A DNA stretch of 64,000 bases from Trifolium pratense (GCF_020283565.1 NC_060062.1:60342409-60406408), one strand, 5' to 3'; shown: positions 20,345 through 31,002, counted from the first letter of the stretch. Made by a program: numbers and translations. The notes: generated by a model from the letters alone, not told the origin.

Positions 20345-21924
20345 TCAATGAGTTGAAACGAAACTTTCAAAATAATCTTTGGTTGTCGACCATATTTCAC
20401 CGTTAGTAATTTCAATTTTCTCTACTCTATTGTCTCTGCAATTATAGATAAATGCCTCATTGCATTCATCATGGGCCAATATCAATGTATCACCATTTTT
20501 TGAAAGATACAATGGCAACAAATTCGACCATCCAAAGCAATTTTCATAACTAATTTTAAATAATTGAATCCAAGAGTCTTGAACTCCAAAATTCTTCATT
20601 TGCCATATAATAAAATGGGTTTTCTCAAAATCATGACAAAAACAAAGACAGCCCATCAAAACCACAACCTTTGGCCGATAACACGACACCTTATCAAATC
20701 TCCGAGGTAGCAACAATTGAGTGTATGTCTCGGTGGAGAGATCAAGTGAAAGAATCACACATTGGTCAACAGTAATATTAGTAATATTACTATTGACGAC
20801 GTAATCGCGAAGGGCAATCCAGTTAATAGTACCATTCAAATGTACACCATTATTCGTATCATGATGAGACCAATAAAGTGGAAGCACAGGAAAACATTGA
20901 ATATCTCTCCAAGAATTATCTCCTAAGCTGAAAACTTTGACCACACATCTTGGATGCTTCCCCACCTCCACAAAAAACGCTACCACCTTATAAGTTCGAG
21001 TCAAATTATCATAACCAAAAGAGAAGTTAAAAAGACAACTATCGGGGAAGCTATCGAAAAATATTGTAAAGTTTTTAGATTTTGTTCTCATAGCTGGATT
21101 CCAAAAACAAAGCCAATGATCACGAGGTGTTGATGAACCAATCAAGCATAGTAAACCATTGCATGAACCAACAACACACGTCCATATATCTAACAACTTG
21201 TTCAATCGAAAGTAACACTGTGTTTGTTTAGGTAGATTTACAAAAGAGAGAAATAAGAAAGAGAGAGATAGCAAAGAAATCAGCTATTTCTATGGTTTGG
21301 ATGAGGAGAGAAATAAGGAAAGAGAGAAATATAATGGTTAAAAATTGCCAAAAATAAATCTCTCCATATTAGGAGAGATTTGTGTGACAAGAAGTGAAAT
21401 AAACAATTTTACAACAATACCCTCATTCAACTAATTTATTTTCTTGTAGAAAAGGGTAAATTTGTTATTTTCTCATTTTTATTAATTTCTCTCTTCTCAC
21501 TTTTCTATTCATCCAAACCATATAAAATTTCTATCCAATTTCTCTTCTATCTCTCTTCTCTCTTATTTCTCTCTTCACTATTTCTCTCTTCCTTATCTCT
21601 TTGACATCCAAACATAGTGTAAGAGTCTTTGTTGTGAAAATTATTAAATTGGTTTTGGAGTAAATCAGGAATGGAGATAGTTGTCAAACATAAATAATTC
21701 CAACTATCCTCCACATGATTTAGTGCAAATTGTGAATTTCGCATTGATTTATTAAGATGCATTTGAACGAAGTGAGGATCAAAGATTACAGTATTGAAAA
21801 ACGTGTTAACACACCTCAATTGCATAACATGTTTCACCGGAAGACATGATATGATTTCTAACATAATTTCTTCGGGGAAGATTGGTGAATAGGGCTGATG
21901 CAGCAACCGCGTCGCTTCACCCAT
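20345..21924 (-). pseudogene. F-box protein gene interrupted by a MITE in the coding exon
   Basis: Starts at 21924 on the minus strand (MGEATRLLHQPYSPIFPEEI). The F-box motif lies at about residues 15-55 (FPEEIMLEIISCLPVKHVM, LRCVNTFFNTVI), which would bind SKP1 in an SCF ubiquitin ligase. After 101 codons the frame enters an inserted element at 21619 and stops at 21547. The rest, from 21212 to 20345, is an open F-box-associated domain (VVGSCNGLLCLIGSS, FWNPAMRTKSK, FSFGYDNLTRTYKVVAFFVE, LNGTINWIAL). Removing the element plus one TAA copy gives a continuous 390-codon frame of normal length for the family. The gene was therefore intact when the MITE landed. As it stands it encodes only about 125 residues, the last 24 or so from the MITE, unless the insert is spliced out. 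Confidence 0.85.
21216..21619. mobile_element. Tourist-like (PIF/Harbinger) MITE inside the F-box exon
   Basis: 404 bases, flanked by the 3-base direct repeat TAA at 21213-21215 and 21620-21622. The terminal inverted repeats are CACTGTGTTTG on one side and CACTATGTTTG on the other strand. TTA/TAA target duplication and this size fit Tourist MITEs. It is rich in GAGAGAAATA near both ends. Confidence 0.8.
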
Positions 21925-22058
21925 TGAGCAACACTTTGAATTTAAACCCTAGTTTTTCGACACAAATTTGGAACCCTATTTAGTGCGCAGTACTCTTCTC
22001 AACTTTATTTTTGATTAATAAAGAGAATCTATATCTATATCTATATATATACTATATA

Positions 22059-22281
22059 TCTATACCTATACTATATATAAAAAGAATACATGAGTTTTGG
22101 TGTGCATTTTTTATAATATCAACAATACTCTTGATTAAAAATCTTTTATTAACAAATTCATCATAACATAAGACACGTCATTTTTTTTTAGCGACAAAAA
22201 TATTTTATTAACAAACTGACCATAACATAAGGCATATCTTTGTTTTTTGCCCATAAGTTACGCGTCTGTCTGACCCGCTAG
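22059..22281 (+). mobile_element. Small non-autonomous Helitron (copy 2)
   Basis: Starts TCTATACCTATACTATA and ends GACCCGCTAG, followed by T. It is homologous to the minus-strand element at 14909-15104. The hairpin near the 3' end is degraded here (GCGTCTG without its partner). Confidence 0.6.
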
Positions 22282-22399
22282 TATTTATATAGTTTTCTTT
22301 TTATATACTCATTTTTTTTTATATATATAATCCAATCTAATCTAATTTTATTGGTTTTTATTTTAACAATTTTTTGTTTATAATTCAATTTTTTTTAAT

Positions 22400-22535
22400 C
22401 TTAGATGAAATGATAAATCCACTGAAAATAAACTCACATAATTGTGAGATCGCGGGTTCAAAGTCGGGTCACAACGTGCAGTCTAACAATTTCAGCATTT
22501 TTTACCAGATGAGCTAGGACTTATGGGACAGTTTA
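22400..22535 (+). mobile_element. SINE-like element (family C)
   Basis: AACTCACATAATTGTGAGAT, CGGGTTCAAAGTCGGG (B-box-like), CTAACAATTTCAGCATTTTT and GAGCTAGGACTTATGGGACA. The same block order recurs at 29278-29375 and, in part, at 13338-13435. Confidence 0.5.
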
Positions 22536-22589
22536 CAATCCAATCTAATCAAACTTTATTGGTTTCTTTTTAACAAAAATAAATTATTG

Positions 22590-23110
22590 GATGTTACTCG
22601 ACGGGTTCTTTTGAAGGTTTTCATTTTGCGTGGCATTTATTACGTGACAAGTTGCCCACGAGAGTGAATCTGATTATTCGACGGGTTTTTGGATGTGGTG
22701 AGGCCGAGTCGGCCCGTCACTACCTTGCGTGATCACTTTGTTCAATTTACATCTTCACAGATGGTTCTCGAGCGCGCCGATCATTTTTACAGCTCATTTG
22801 GCTTGCATGCGTCTGGGTTGTATGGACGGAGATAAATCATCAATTGTTCACAGCCTCAGCAGACACGCCCGATATTTTGTTGAACAAGATCAAGCTGTTC
22901 TCATTTAGGTGGTTGAAGTCAGCGAGTATTATGTTAGCTTCAAACTACCATAGTTGATGGTCTAGTCATTTGCTTTGCTTGGACCTTGTATGATTTGTAT
23001 ATGATTTTGATTGTCTGACTTTTTGTAAACTTTTGTAGTCTACCTCGGTACGTCTTGTACTAGGGGGCTAATTATGTTAATATATCTTATTTTGGCTTGT
23101 TAAAAAAAAT
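22590..23110 (+). pseudogene. 5'-truncated LINE tail
   Basis: Frames on the plus strand read FHFAWHLLRDKLPTRVNLII, then a frameshift, then LIWLACVWVVWTEINHQLF and LLNKIKLFSFRWLKS, the last part of a zf-RVT-type LINE protein without RNase H. It is followed by a 3' UTR with TAGTCTACCTCGGTACGTCT and an A tract at 23102-23109. Confidence 0.75.
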
Positions 23111-23219
23111 TATTTGTTTAATTTGAGCTGAAAGGAAACTTTGATTAAAATAAAATAGTACACCTTGTGTGCCCAAAAACAAAAAAAAATATATAGATTT
23201 CTCTCTATAAAAAAAAATT

Positions 23220-23246
23220 TAATAATAATAATAATAATAATAATAA
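23220..23246. repeat. (AAT)n microsatellite
   Basis: About nine AAT units. Confidence 0.8.
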
Positions 23247-23249
23247 GGT

Positions 23250-23590
23250 AAATTCTAACATGGACCACTTCATCAAGTGGTCCATGGTGGACCAGTCATG
23301 AATAACATTATAACGAATACGAATTTTACAAAGTCCACCGTTGGATTGAAAATTTATATCATATAGATCATCCATAAAAAAATTTAGAAAAATTGAAAAT
23401 CATTTGATATGTTATTGAGACACGTCAAAATTAATGTTTTATTAAATAATGTAAATCTTGATGGGTCTCAATAACATATCAAATGATTTTCAAAATATTT
23501 TAAAAATTTATAAATAATTTATACGATATAAACTTTCGATCCAACAGTAAATTTCCTAAAACTCATCGGTTGTCCATGCATTAGCCACGA
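23250..23590. mobile_element. Hairpin MITE
   Basis: Two inverted arms, 23389-23421 and 23465-23497 (GAAAATCATTTGATATGTTA against its inverse), surround a 43-base spacer. A smaller inverted repeat (GGACCACTTCATCAAGTGGT) lies near the left end. No coding content; boundaries are approximate. Confidence 0.6.
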
Positions 23591-23630
23591 TAATAATAAT
23601 AGAAGGTTTGTGTTATACCGTGAAAGAGAA

Positions 23631-23735
23631 GTAGAGGGTATTGTCGTCTTCTCGGTTTGGTTTTGGGTATAAAATAAAATAAAATAAAAAATTAGAAGAA
23701 GTAGGGTATCGTCGTCTTCTCCGTTTGGTTTTTGG
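23631..23735. repeat. Short duplication, possible 5' UTR of the STMP1-like gene
   Basis: GGGTATTGTCGTCTTCTCGG followed by TTTGGTTTT occurs at about 23636 and again, slightly changed, at about 23704. The position upstream of the 25064 gene and the CT-rich context suggest a transcribed leader, but no splice link can be proved. Confidence 0.4.
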
Positions 23736-24099
23736 TTCTGCAATTTCAAATTCAATAACTATACGGTACCATATTTTCTTCCTTCTTTCAATCATTAATC
23801 ACTTCTAATTTCAATAATGCTTCATTTAATATCTCTTCATTTTAATTAACCATGTTTTTGTGTTTCTAATTTTTTTTTAATTTATCTAATTATTATTATT
23901 ATTATTGGCTGAGAGTAAAGTGAAAAACATTATATGTATGAGTATCACTCAACTTTTTGTTTCAATTTTTATGGAATTGAATACAATTTTCTTTTCTTTT
24001 GTTTTAGAATATGAATCTAAGAATCCCACATTGAACAGTGATATCATATGAACTGTATTGTGTCTATAACTGGGGTATGTATGAATCGTCGTCCTGATA

Positions 24100-24310
24100 C
24101 ATACTATGATAATTGATGAAGCACAAATATGGACACGGCGTCGGCACTAACATATGGACACCGACATTGACACATTGGCACCGATAAATAATCATTTTTA
24201 AAAAATAGAATAATTGAATTAAACCATGTGTGTCGGTGTATGTGTCGTGTAAGTGTCTGACATTGACCCACGTGTCGGATATTGGACGTGCCTTCAACCT
24301 GAAGTGTCGC
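24100..24310. repeat. GACAC-rich dispersed repeat
   Basis: Many copies of GACAC, CGACA and TGTCGG in both orientations (GGACACGGCGTCGGCAC, then GTGTGTCGGTGTATGTGTCG), giving inverted-repeat character. It is common in legume intergenic DNA and non-coding. Confidence 0.45.
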
Positions 24311-24404
24311 TGCTACATAGGTTAGATAGCTTACGGGATCGAGTTAGGCTAAAATCTTAATTCTAATATGGTATCGGAGTTTATCTAGTATTGTCAAAGA
24401 GCAG

Positions 24405-24592
24405 ATATAGTGTCTCTAAAATGTTAGTATAGCATAGCAGAATTTCAACAAACCGCTGTTGTTCCGCAATATGCGATCGGATTTAGTATAAAGTGTCATA
24501 AAAAAAGTAGCTATTGTTCCACTTTAGCACTATAGTGTAACAAGATTTGAACAAACTGTTATTTTTTGCATTCTGCAATTGACAACATCGAG
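24405..24592. repeat. Decayed TTGACAACA-ended repeat
   Basis: GCATAGCAGAATTTCAACAA, CGCTGTTGTTCCGCAATATG and, at the right end, GCAATTGACAACATCG. It is related to the elements at 54473-54985 and 58912-59088, which also end in TTGACAACA or its like. Confidence 0.45.
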
Positions 24593-25063
24593 TTTATATC
24601 CTTGATCCGATGGGTCACCCACAAATGTCTGTTCATGCAAACTTCGCACTCTCATCCCGCGCATGAAATGATGTCTTTAGAGTCGGATATTGAATATTGT
24701 TATAACGAAGATTGTGGTTATAAGTGGGGGAAACTCACTTTATGTGCTAGCTTTCGGGGGTTGAGTTGGGACTAGCATTCAAATTATAAGACCTACACGA
24801 CATAGTTGTTGTATGCATGTTTGCATTGTTCTGTTTCTGTGTGTGAATGGAACTAAGCTTACATATATTTTATCATTTATTCAATGGATCATTTAATGTA
24901 ACATGATAATGATAACCAATATGATTAAAGATTGAATAAGGCCACAAAAACGAATGACTCCTCAGATGATTTTTCCTGATCATTTGCTTCTTTATGACAG
25001 TGATTTTTGAAAATCTGCTTCAATATTTCACTGCAACTGCAATCTAGGACTTGAGCAACTGTG

Positions 25064-25249
25064 ATGGGTATAATCAGGAGGTTCTTCGCTTTTATATCTG
25101 GGAGTTTAGTTGGAATCTATGTGGCTCAGAATTATGAAGTTCCAAACATCAAGAAAGAAGCTAACAATATCTTGCTCCAGGCTAAGGAAATCGAGGAAAA
25201 ATACCGCAAACATAACAAGAAAAGTGGTAATGACGATAACAATGATTAG
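25064..25249 (+). CDS. STMP1-like small mitochondrial membrane protein, 61 aa
   Basis: A 61-residue protein starting at the ATG at 25064 (the preceding GTG is not a plausible plant start). Residues 4-20 are hydrophobic (IRRFFAFISGSLVGIYV), followed by AQNYEVPNIKKEA and a charged helix that ends in a KKSGNDDNND tail. The layout G-x-x-VG-x-YVAQNY-x-VPN is the core of the STMP1 (short transmembrane mitochondrial protein 1) family, conserved between animals and plants and about 45-65 residues long. Animal members sit in the inner mitochondrial membrane and affect respiratory complexes; in plants the role is unknown. The coding part is one exon; AATCTAG just upstream could be a 3' splice site, so an untranslated first exon is possible. 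Confidence 0.65.
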   Translation: MGIIRRFFAFISGSLVGIYVAQNYEVPNIKKEANNILLQAKEIEEKYRKHNKKSGNDDNND

Positions 25250-25680
25250 AAATTAGAACTTCTTTGACACTACAGAGTGGAATTGGGTTTTATTTTTGGG
25301 ATTTTTTGGATGCGAATTGTCCTCCATTAGATAGGATCAAGTTTCTTTATTAACTGACACATATTAGTTAGGGTCTCTAAAGAAGTGTTCTTCACATATA
25401 TAAACATGTCCATTCTTCAAGGGAGAGTTTTTCACTTTTTTGTCTAAAATTTACACATGATATATTCAGATTCTTGAGTCTTTAGATAATATATGTTAAC
25501 TGCAGGACAGAAATTTGTTTAGCAAATGTTCTTATGTTAAATTGATAATTTAACTTGCTCAATGATGATATCTGATCAGGGTTTGTCCTTTCAAAATGTT
25601 ATATTGTTTAACAAAATGTATGTAGTTTTGATGCACGAACCAAGTAATTTGCTGGCTTAATACTCTAATAACCGGGTTTA
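25250..25680. other. 3' flank of the STMP1-like gene
   Basis: Probable 3' UTR, then ordinary AT-rich sequence with no gene seen. Confidence 0.35.
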
Positions 25681-25686
25681 TTAAAT

Positions 25687-25975
25687 ATAGTCTGTTTGGA
25701 TCGATGGAATATAATGGGATGAAGCGGAGCGGAATAGAGTGAAATGGAATGGTTCCATTGTTTGGATATTTTATAAACGAGAGGAACAAATTTTACATTT
25801 CATCACTTACCTCTCAAATTGGAGGGGAACAAAATTGAAGGTAAGTGGTGGACCGGTGGTATGAGATGGAATCCATTCCAATATTCCATTACTATTTTTC
25901 AAATCCAAACAATGGAACATTATTCTATTCCATCCCTTTCCATTCCATCTCATTCCATCAATCCAAACATAGCCT
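25687..25975. mobile_element. MITE with TGTTTGGAT ends
   Basis: The left end CTGTTTGGATCGATGGAAT is inverted at the right end (ATTCCATCAATCCAAACATA). The arms extend through GGAATGG/CCATTCC repeats. A TTGTTTGGATATT block repeats the terminal motif inside. It resembles other TGTTTGG-ended MITEs in this window. Confidence 0.65.
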
Positions 25976-26240
25976 AAATGCTTGTAATGTCTTCATCGAA
26001 TCAGTGTGTTTTTCCATTAGTTTTTACATTTGCCAACCTCTAAGGATCCATCATAATGAAAGAGGAGCAGATGTGAAAATGTCATTATTGTTGATTAAGC
26101 ATTAGGTTTTTCTATCAATTCCTTAAGGTGATTAAATGGATCTTGAGATGGTGCTAAAGGCAGTCCTATTATCTATTGTAGGCATGGATTAGTAGTCTTC
26201 TTACTTTCAGCAATTCAATTATCTATAATAGTCCTATTAT

Positions 26241-26242
<2 letters not shown>

Positions 26243-26312
<70 letters not shown>
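26243..26312. repeat. (GA)n microsatellite
   Basis: About 35 uninterrupted GA units. Confidence 0.95.
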
Positions 26313-26314
<2 letters not shown>

Positions 26315-27376
26315 TATAAAACTAATTTATTTGAGTTGTGTAGAGTTAAACCAGAGTAGGTTACAAGCACACATCACATGTACAAGTACAACCACTAATT
26401 TCCCACGCTTGAGATGTCCTTATCTAAGAATTCATATGATGCTTCCCCAATAGTGTATTGTTTATTGCATGTATTTATTGTCTTGACCTTAGCCTAGTTT
26501 GAATGAAATGTTAAAACTGTTACAGAAAGACAGAGAGATGTCATTAATATTGAAATTATGTCAATTTGGAGTTTTGCACTTGTCTATCAATCTTTCAAAA
26601 CAATGCTAGGAACTCAATACTCTCAAATTACTTGAGAGAGTGATAGACGCAATATTAATTAAAAGGTTAATCGGAAGAAAAAATGATCATATTACACTTG
26701 AAAATTCATGTGACACTGCTTAGTAGCATTTAAACACTCTTATAATATATGAATTTCAACATTATATTCATTGCATATTTAAAGGTTTCTCTTACAATAA
26801 ACTTTAACACGTTTCTAAACTAGATCTATTGAATAACGTTTCAAAAGTCTTCAATTCTCATTGAAACATCATTAAATGTTTATGATTTTTTATACCACAA
26901 AGAATTTTACTTGCCTCTCTTATTCTCTTTTTGATCTCCAAGTTCTCTCTTGCTTTTTTGCTATTTCTTTGGACAAGTTGGTTTCAAAAGGACGATTCTC
27001 ATGTCAAATCCAATTAGTATGAGTTATCACCGACAACACAAGTCAACATATTTTGTCTCTTGAAACTGAACATGACATGAAAATCCCATCATCATCATAA
27101 AAGAAAATGTCTACAATAAAGTACAATTATATTGTGGCGTGGGTTCAAATTTGCAATTTTCTACTTCTTCGCATTCGGTACAATTTAGATGTTGTGATGC
27201 GAGTTCGAATCTGCAATTTTCTACTTCTTTGCATTTAAAGTGTCTAACTTTCTCCCCTAAACTCATTAGAACAAAAATATAATAATACAATTGTATTATT
27301 CAAAACTTAACAAACTAAGCACCTAATAATCTAAGAAATTAAACAAGAAAACAGATGTAATATTCATCTAATAATC
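26313..27376. other. Gene-free stretch with one short duplication
   Basis: No gene is seen. At 27136-27240 a block of about 45 bases (GGTTCAAATTTGCAATTTTC, then TACTTCTTCGCATT) occurs twice in tandem. Confidence 0.4.
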
Positions 27377-28507
27377 TTATTCGGAAGATGGTGATGATGA
27401 CTCTGGATGCAACAACAAATCTGCTATCTCCAATTGAAAAGGACTTATATCAGTTTTCTCATAACCAAGAACAGCTTCAAATTTTTCAGTCCTTAAATTG
27501 CAAACAAAAACTCCATCAGCATAAGAATGTAAATACAAAATGTCACCATCATATGGATGAAACCCTGCAACCTTCTTATAATAATTACCACAAAATTTTT
27601 GTGGCATCTTTTTTGATATATCAATCCTATGCAACAAATCCCATTGATTCTTTTCAATTAGTTCCCAAACTCTCAAATCATTTTGTCCAATATCAGCTAT
27701 CCTTAAACCACCACAAGAGATTCCAAGAAAACCAAAACTCATTATATTCATTGAATCAGCTCCCAATGGATAATTAAGGATATCCATTTGGTTTGTATAA
27801 GGATCAAACACAAAAATACTTGTCCTCCCCATAAAATATAATTTTGCATCATATGAAAAACTTAGAAGCCAATGAGGTGCAAAAGTGAACCCGTCCGGAT
27901 TATTCATAACAATGTGTTTCCATAGCCCGGTCTCGGATGAAAAAACATATAATTCGATCTCAAACATTCTTCTAATAAATGACTTGATGATCACAACTCG
28001 AAAGTTGCGTTCATCTGGACCCTTAGGGTTGCAAATAAACCCTACGGCATATAAACTTTCGTTACGCGCTGAAGGAGAAGGCGGTATTGTAATACATTCT
28101 TTCGTGAGTGGATCATAAACATAATAGCCGCTACCATACGTGTATCGGCTATTACAACATAAGAATAAACCGTTTGAAGAACCGCATATGCTTCCTTTGA
28201 TAAGCATATCAGGAGGGAAAGAGATAGGAATCTCTTCTAGAGATGGATTTTGTTCCCAAAAAGCTAATACAAGTTCATGAGGTGTGACAAATATCAAAAT
28301 TGAATTGAAAAGAGAGTGTTGATGAGATATAAATTGTTTTATGAAATAAGGACTTGAAATCAAATCAAGCCAACGTTTTGAAACACATTTGCATCCAACG
28401 GTGGATCTGAATGGCAAACAAGTGAAGATTTGGGCTAATAAATCATCTGATAAGTAATTTATGTCACACTTTGATGACAACTTAGAAGATGAAATATCAT
28501 GAGCCAT
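27377..28507 (-). CDS. F-box protein with F-box-associated domain, 376 aa
   Basis: Single-exon gene. I start it at the ATG at 28507 (MAHDISSSKL) rather than the in-frame ATG ten codons upstream, because the extra residues are hydrophobic and unlike the family. The F-box motif occupies about residues 18-58 (INYLSDDLLAQIFTCLPFRS, CKCVSKRWLDLIS), followed by a plant F-box-associated region of beta-propeller type (SICGSSNGLFLCCNS, YVYDPLTKECITIPPSP, LYFMGRTSIFVFDPYTNQ, AGFHPYDGDILYLHSY). F-box proteins recruit substrates to the SCF ubiquitin ligase through SKP1; the substrate is unknown. Length and motifs are complete, so it is probably functional. It is not a close copy of the F-box gene at 20345-21924. 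Confidence 0.85.
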   Translation of the reverse strand: MAHDISSSKLSSKCDINYLSDDLLAQIFTCLPFRSTVGCKCVSKRWLDLISSPYFIKQFISHQHSLFNSILIFVTPHELVLAFWEQNPSLEEIPISFPPDMLIKGSICGSSNGLFLCCNSRYTYGSGYYVYDPLTKECITIPPSPSARNESLYAVGFICNPKGPDERNFRVVIIKSFIRRMFEIELYVFSSETGLWKHIVMNNPDGFTFAPHWLLSFSYDAKLYFMGRTSIFVFDPYTNQMDILNYPLGADSMNIMSFGFLGISCGGLRIADIGQNDLRVWELIEKNQWDLLHRIDISKKMPQKFCGNYYKKVAGFHPYDGDILYLHSYADGVFVCNLRTEKFEAVLGYEKTDISPFQLEIADLLLHPESSSPSSE

Positions 28508-28695
28508 ATGAACAAAATATATACACACAAAAATCAAAACACAGAAAACACAACAAAAATATTACACAAAGTGTTTGTGATTGATATTTATATGAAACAA
28601 AATATGGAGAGAACAAAGGAGAGAAAAAGTAAGAGGAGGAGAAACAATTGGCAGTTAGTTGCTTTGTTCTTATCAGATCCTAAGACCCAATTAAT

Positions 28696-29039
28696 ATGCT
28701 TTAACGTTTGAAATAAGCTAGTATTCTTTTGATTATTTTATTACATGTTGAAAATAATGTATAAATATCTTTGGAAAATTTTATATTTAAATATAGTTTA
28801 GATTTATATTTAAAATATGATGTTAAAATTTATGATTTAAGATTTGTTTAGAATTTTTAGAATTAATATTTTTTTTGAAAAAATATATATATGATTTAGA
28901 AAATTGTTTTTAAGTAGCTTTATATAGCCATATATAAGCTATGAATGAATATCAAAAATAATAAAAGAAATAATATGAGCGTATGCTTTAACGTTTGAAA
29001 TAAGCTATAGTATTATTTTGATTATTTTATTACATGTTG
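28696..29039. repeat. Direct duplication of about 57 bp, 290 bp apart
   Basis: TATGCTTTAACGTTTGAAAT, then AAGCTA, then TTTTGATTATTTTATTACAT occurs at 28696-28750 and again at 28983-29039 with few changes. The DNA between is AT-rich, without a gene. Confidence 0.6.
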
Positions 29040-29124
29040 CAATTATTACAATAGGACTGGGATATTTTTAAAATATTCTTTTTTTAGACAATTAAAATGA
29101 CAAAAGTATTATAAACTATCGATC

Positions 29125-29265
29125 GTTAGTCGGTTCAGTGATGATTGGCGCTGAACTTGGTAGGGAGGACCGTGGTTCGATCTCCGCAACTGCGATCGGG
29201 AGGGGGCTGGAACCACTCGATGTCAAAACTGATCTCCGAACTAGATTCAACTGGTGGTGAAAAAC
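29125..29265 (+). mobile_element. SINE (tRNA-derived family A)
   Basis: An A-box-like segment (CAGTGATGATTGGCGCTGAA) is followed by the B-box region (GGACCGTGGTTCGATCTCCG), then GGGCTGGAACCACTCGATGT, CAACTGGTGGTGAAAAAC and an A tract. This is the best preserved copy of the family in the window. Confidence 0.7.
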
Positions 29266-29277
29266 AAAAAAAAAAAG

Positions 29278-29375
29278 TCATTATAAACTCACACATAAGT
29301 GGAGGAGCCGCGATTCAGACGTTTGATCTAACAATTTCAAAAATTTATCCAATTGACTTAAGACTTGTGGACAAA
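29278..29375 (+). mobile_element. SINE-like element (family C)
   Basis: AAACTCACACATAAGTGGAG, GCGATTCAGACGTTTGATCT, AACAATTTCAAAAATTTATC and TTGACTTAAGACTTGTGGAC: the same blocks as at 22400-22535, directly next to the family A SINE. Confidence 0.5.
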
Positions 29376-29422
29376 AATAGTTTTCTTTAATAGGTATGTA
29401 AAAATAAAAATTTAATGTAAAG

Positions 29423-29424
<2 letters not shown>

Positions 29425-29498
<74 letters not shown>
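29425..29498. repeat. (AT)n microsatellite
   Basis: About 37 AT units without interruption. Confidence 0.95.
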
Positions 29499-29499
<1 letters not shown>

Positions 29500-29502
<3 letters not shown>

Positions 29503-30052
29503 TGTATTAGTAAAATAGAAAAAAGTCTGACAGGGAAAGGTACTTGAAGCAGAAATGTTGATTTATTTTTGTCTAAAATAGTTATTGCAATTCATTGTAT
29601 TTTATCTTTATTCATTTAAGGACATTTATTTTTACCATATTTAATTATATTAATTCGTTGACCCCTATGGCAAAAGAATAAAGCTACCATTGTGAACTTT
29701 TGGAAATATGAATAAGAAGATTAGTCTTAAAAAAAAAAAAAAAAAAAGATTGGTTACTTTTTTTTTTAGAATATTTATAAAAAATTGTAGAAAAATATGC
29801 AGTATAATTTGAGTTAGGTTGGTAAAAAAAATTGCCAAAATTATTTATATACGTAATTTCTTAATTTAATTTCAGGTATCGATTAATCATTATTTTTTTC
29901 CCGTCATTTTTGTTTATTCATCCATGTTTTTCTATATGATTTTACTAACTTCAAACATATGTTTTTTTTAGCATAACATATATATTTATGATTAAGAGCG
30001 AATACTTTTAGACTTGATAAAAAAAATTAAGTAATTTAGAAATTATTATTAT
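29500..30052. other. Gene-free AT-rich stretch
   Basis: No coding frame or repeat I can name; homopolymer A tract at about 29729. Confidence 0.35.
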
Positions 30053-30399
30053 TAGGTTTAACTACACATTTGGTCTCTTACGTTTATTTTAGGTTTCAAT
30101 TTGGTCCCTTACGTTTAAAAAGAATCATTTTGGTCCTTTACGTTTCCATTATGTTTCAATTTAGTCATTTCCGTTAGTTTTGTCACTAACACCGTTTGAA
30201 CTATACACGTGTCACTGTGTCAAAGTGTCCACGTGTCAGTCTACATATGCGAATTGACTGCCACATGTGACAAAATTGACGAAAAGGACTAAATTGAAAC
30301 CTAATGGAAATGTAAGGGACCAAATTGATACTTTTTAAACGTAAGGGACCAAATTAAAACTTAAAATAAACGTAAGAGACCAAAAATGTAGTTAAGCCT
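30053..30399. mobile_element. Foldback Mutator-type MITE with long inverted ends
   Basis: The ends are long inverted repeats of well over 100 bases (AGGTTTAACTACACATTTGG inverted as AGGCTTAACTACATTTTTGG; GGTCCCTTACGTTTAAAA against its inverse). The flanks carry TATTATTAT on each side, consistent with a 9-base duplication, though the flanking DNA is itself an ATT repeat, so the exact edge is ambiguous. The centre contains CACGTGTCA words. Confidence 0.65.
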
Positions 30400-31002
30400 T
30401 ATTATTATAATGGACTTGGATCATCTCCTTCTGAAACACTCTACAATTAAATTTGAGTGTATCGAGTTCCTAAGACTGATTTGAAAGATAAGGGTAAAAT
30501 TCCAAAGTGACATAATTTCATATTAATGACATTTTTATCTTTTGGTAGTCAAGACATTAATTAAGTCCAAGTAATTAATGTGTTTTTCGTAGAACAAATT
30601 ATTTAAAAAACCCGACTTCATTTTTTGATAAAAACAATTAATTTATCGGCCAAACTTTACTTATCATATAGTTGCACTCTAGATTACCAGACTCATTTCC
30701 GTGAAAATTAAAAGGTTAACACTACTACACTAGGCTAAGTTCCAGACAATAAATATACCAAATGCAATAAACATTCCACTATTAGGGTTTAGGGAACATA
30801 ACATGAATTTTTAGATAAGGACATCTCATGCGTGGGAAATTTGTGATTGTACATGTGATGTGTGCTTGTGACCATATAAGGTCCGTTTCATTACGACTTT
30901 CTAAATGCTTGCAAGTTGCAATTCAAGTTGATTGTGATCATATATATTACTACTAACTTCAGAGAGGGTTAATAGAAATTTTGTGATCATAACCCATTAG
31001 TA
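30400..31002. other. Gene-free stretch
   Basis: No gene recognised. It ends in the downstream flank of the phytocyanin gene. Confidence 0.3.

Noticed and set aside
24566..24775. 69-codon open frame upstream of the STMP1-like gene
   Set aside because: It overlaps the end of a dispersed repeat and shows no protein motif.
25061..25063. GTG start one codon upstream of the STMP1-like ATG
   Set aside because: Plant nuclear genes start at ATG in nearly all cases; the ATG at 25064 fits the family.
27388..28118. Plus-strand frames inside the F-box gene
   Set aside because: Antisense shadows of the intact minus-strand gene.
29125..29265. tRNA gene at sites with A- and B-box-like motifs (also 8795, 19765, 35985, 62370)
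   Set aside because: None folds as a cloverleaf by eye; they recur as related families with A tails, which fits SINEs.
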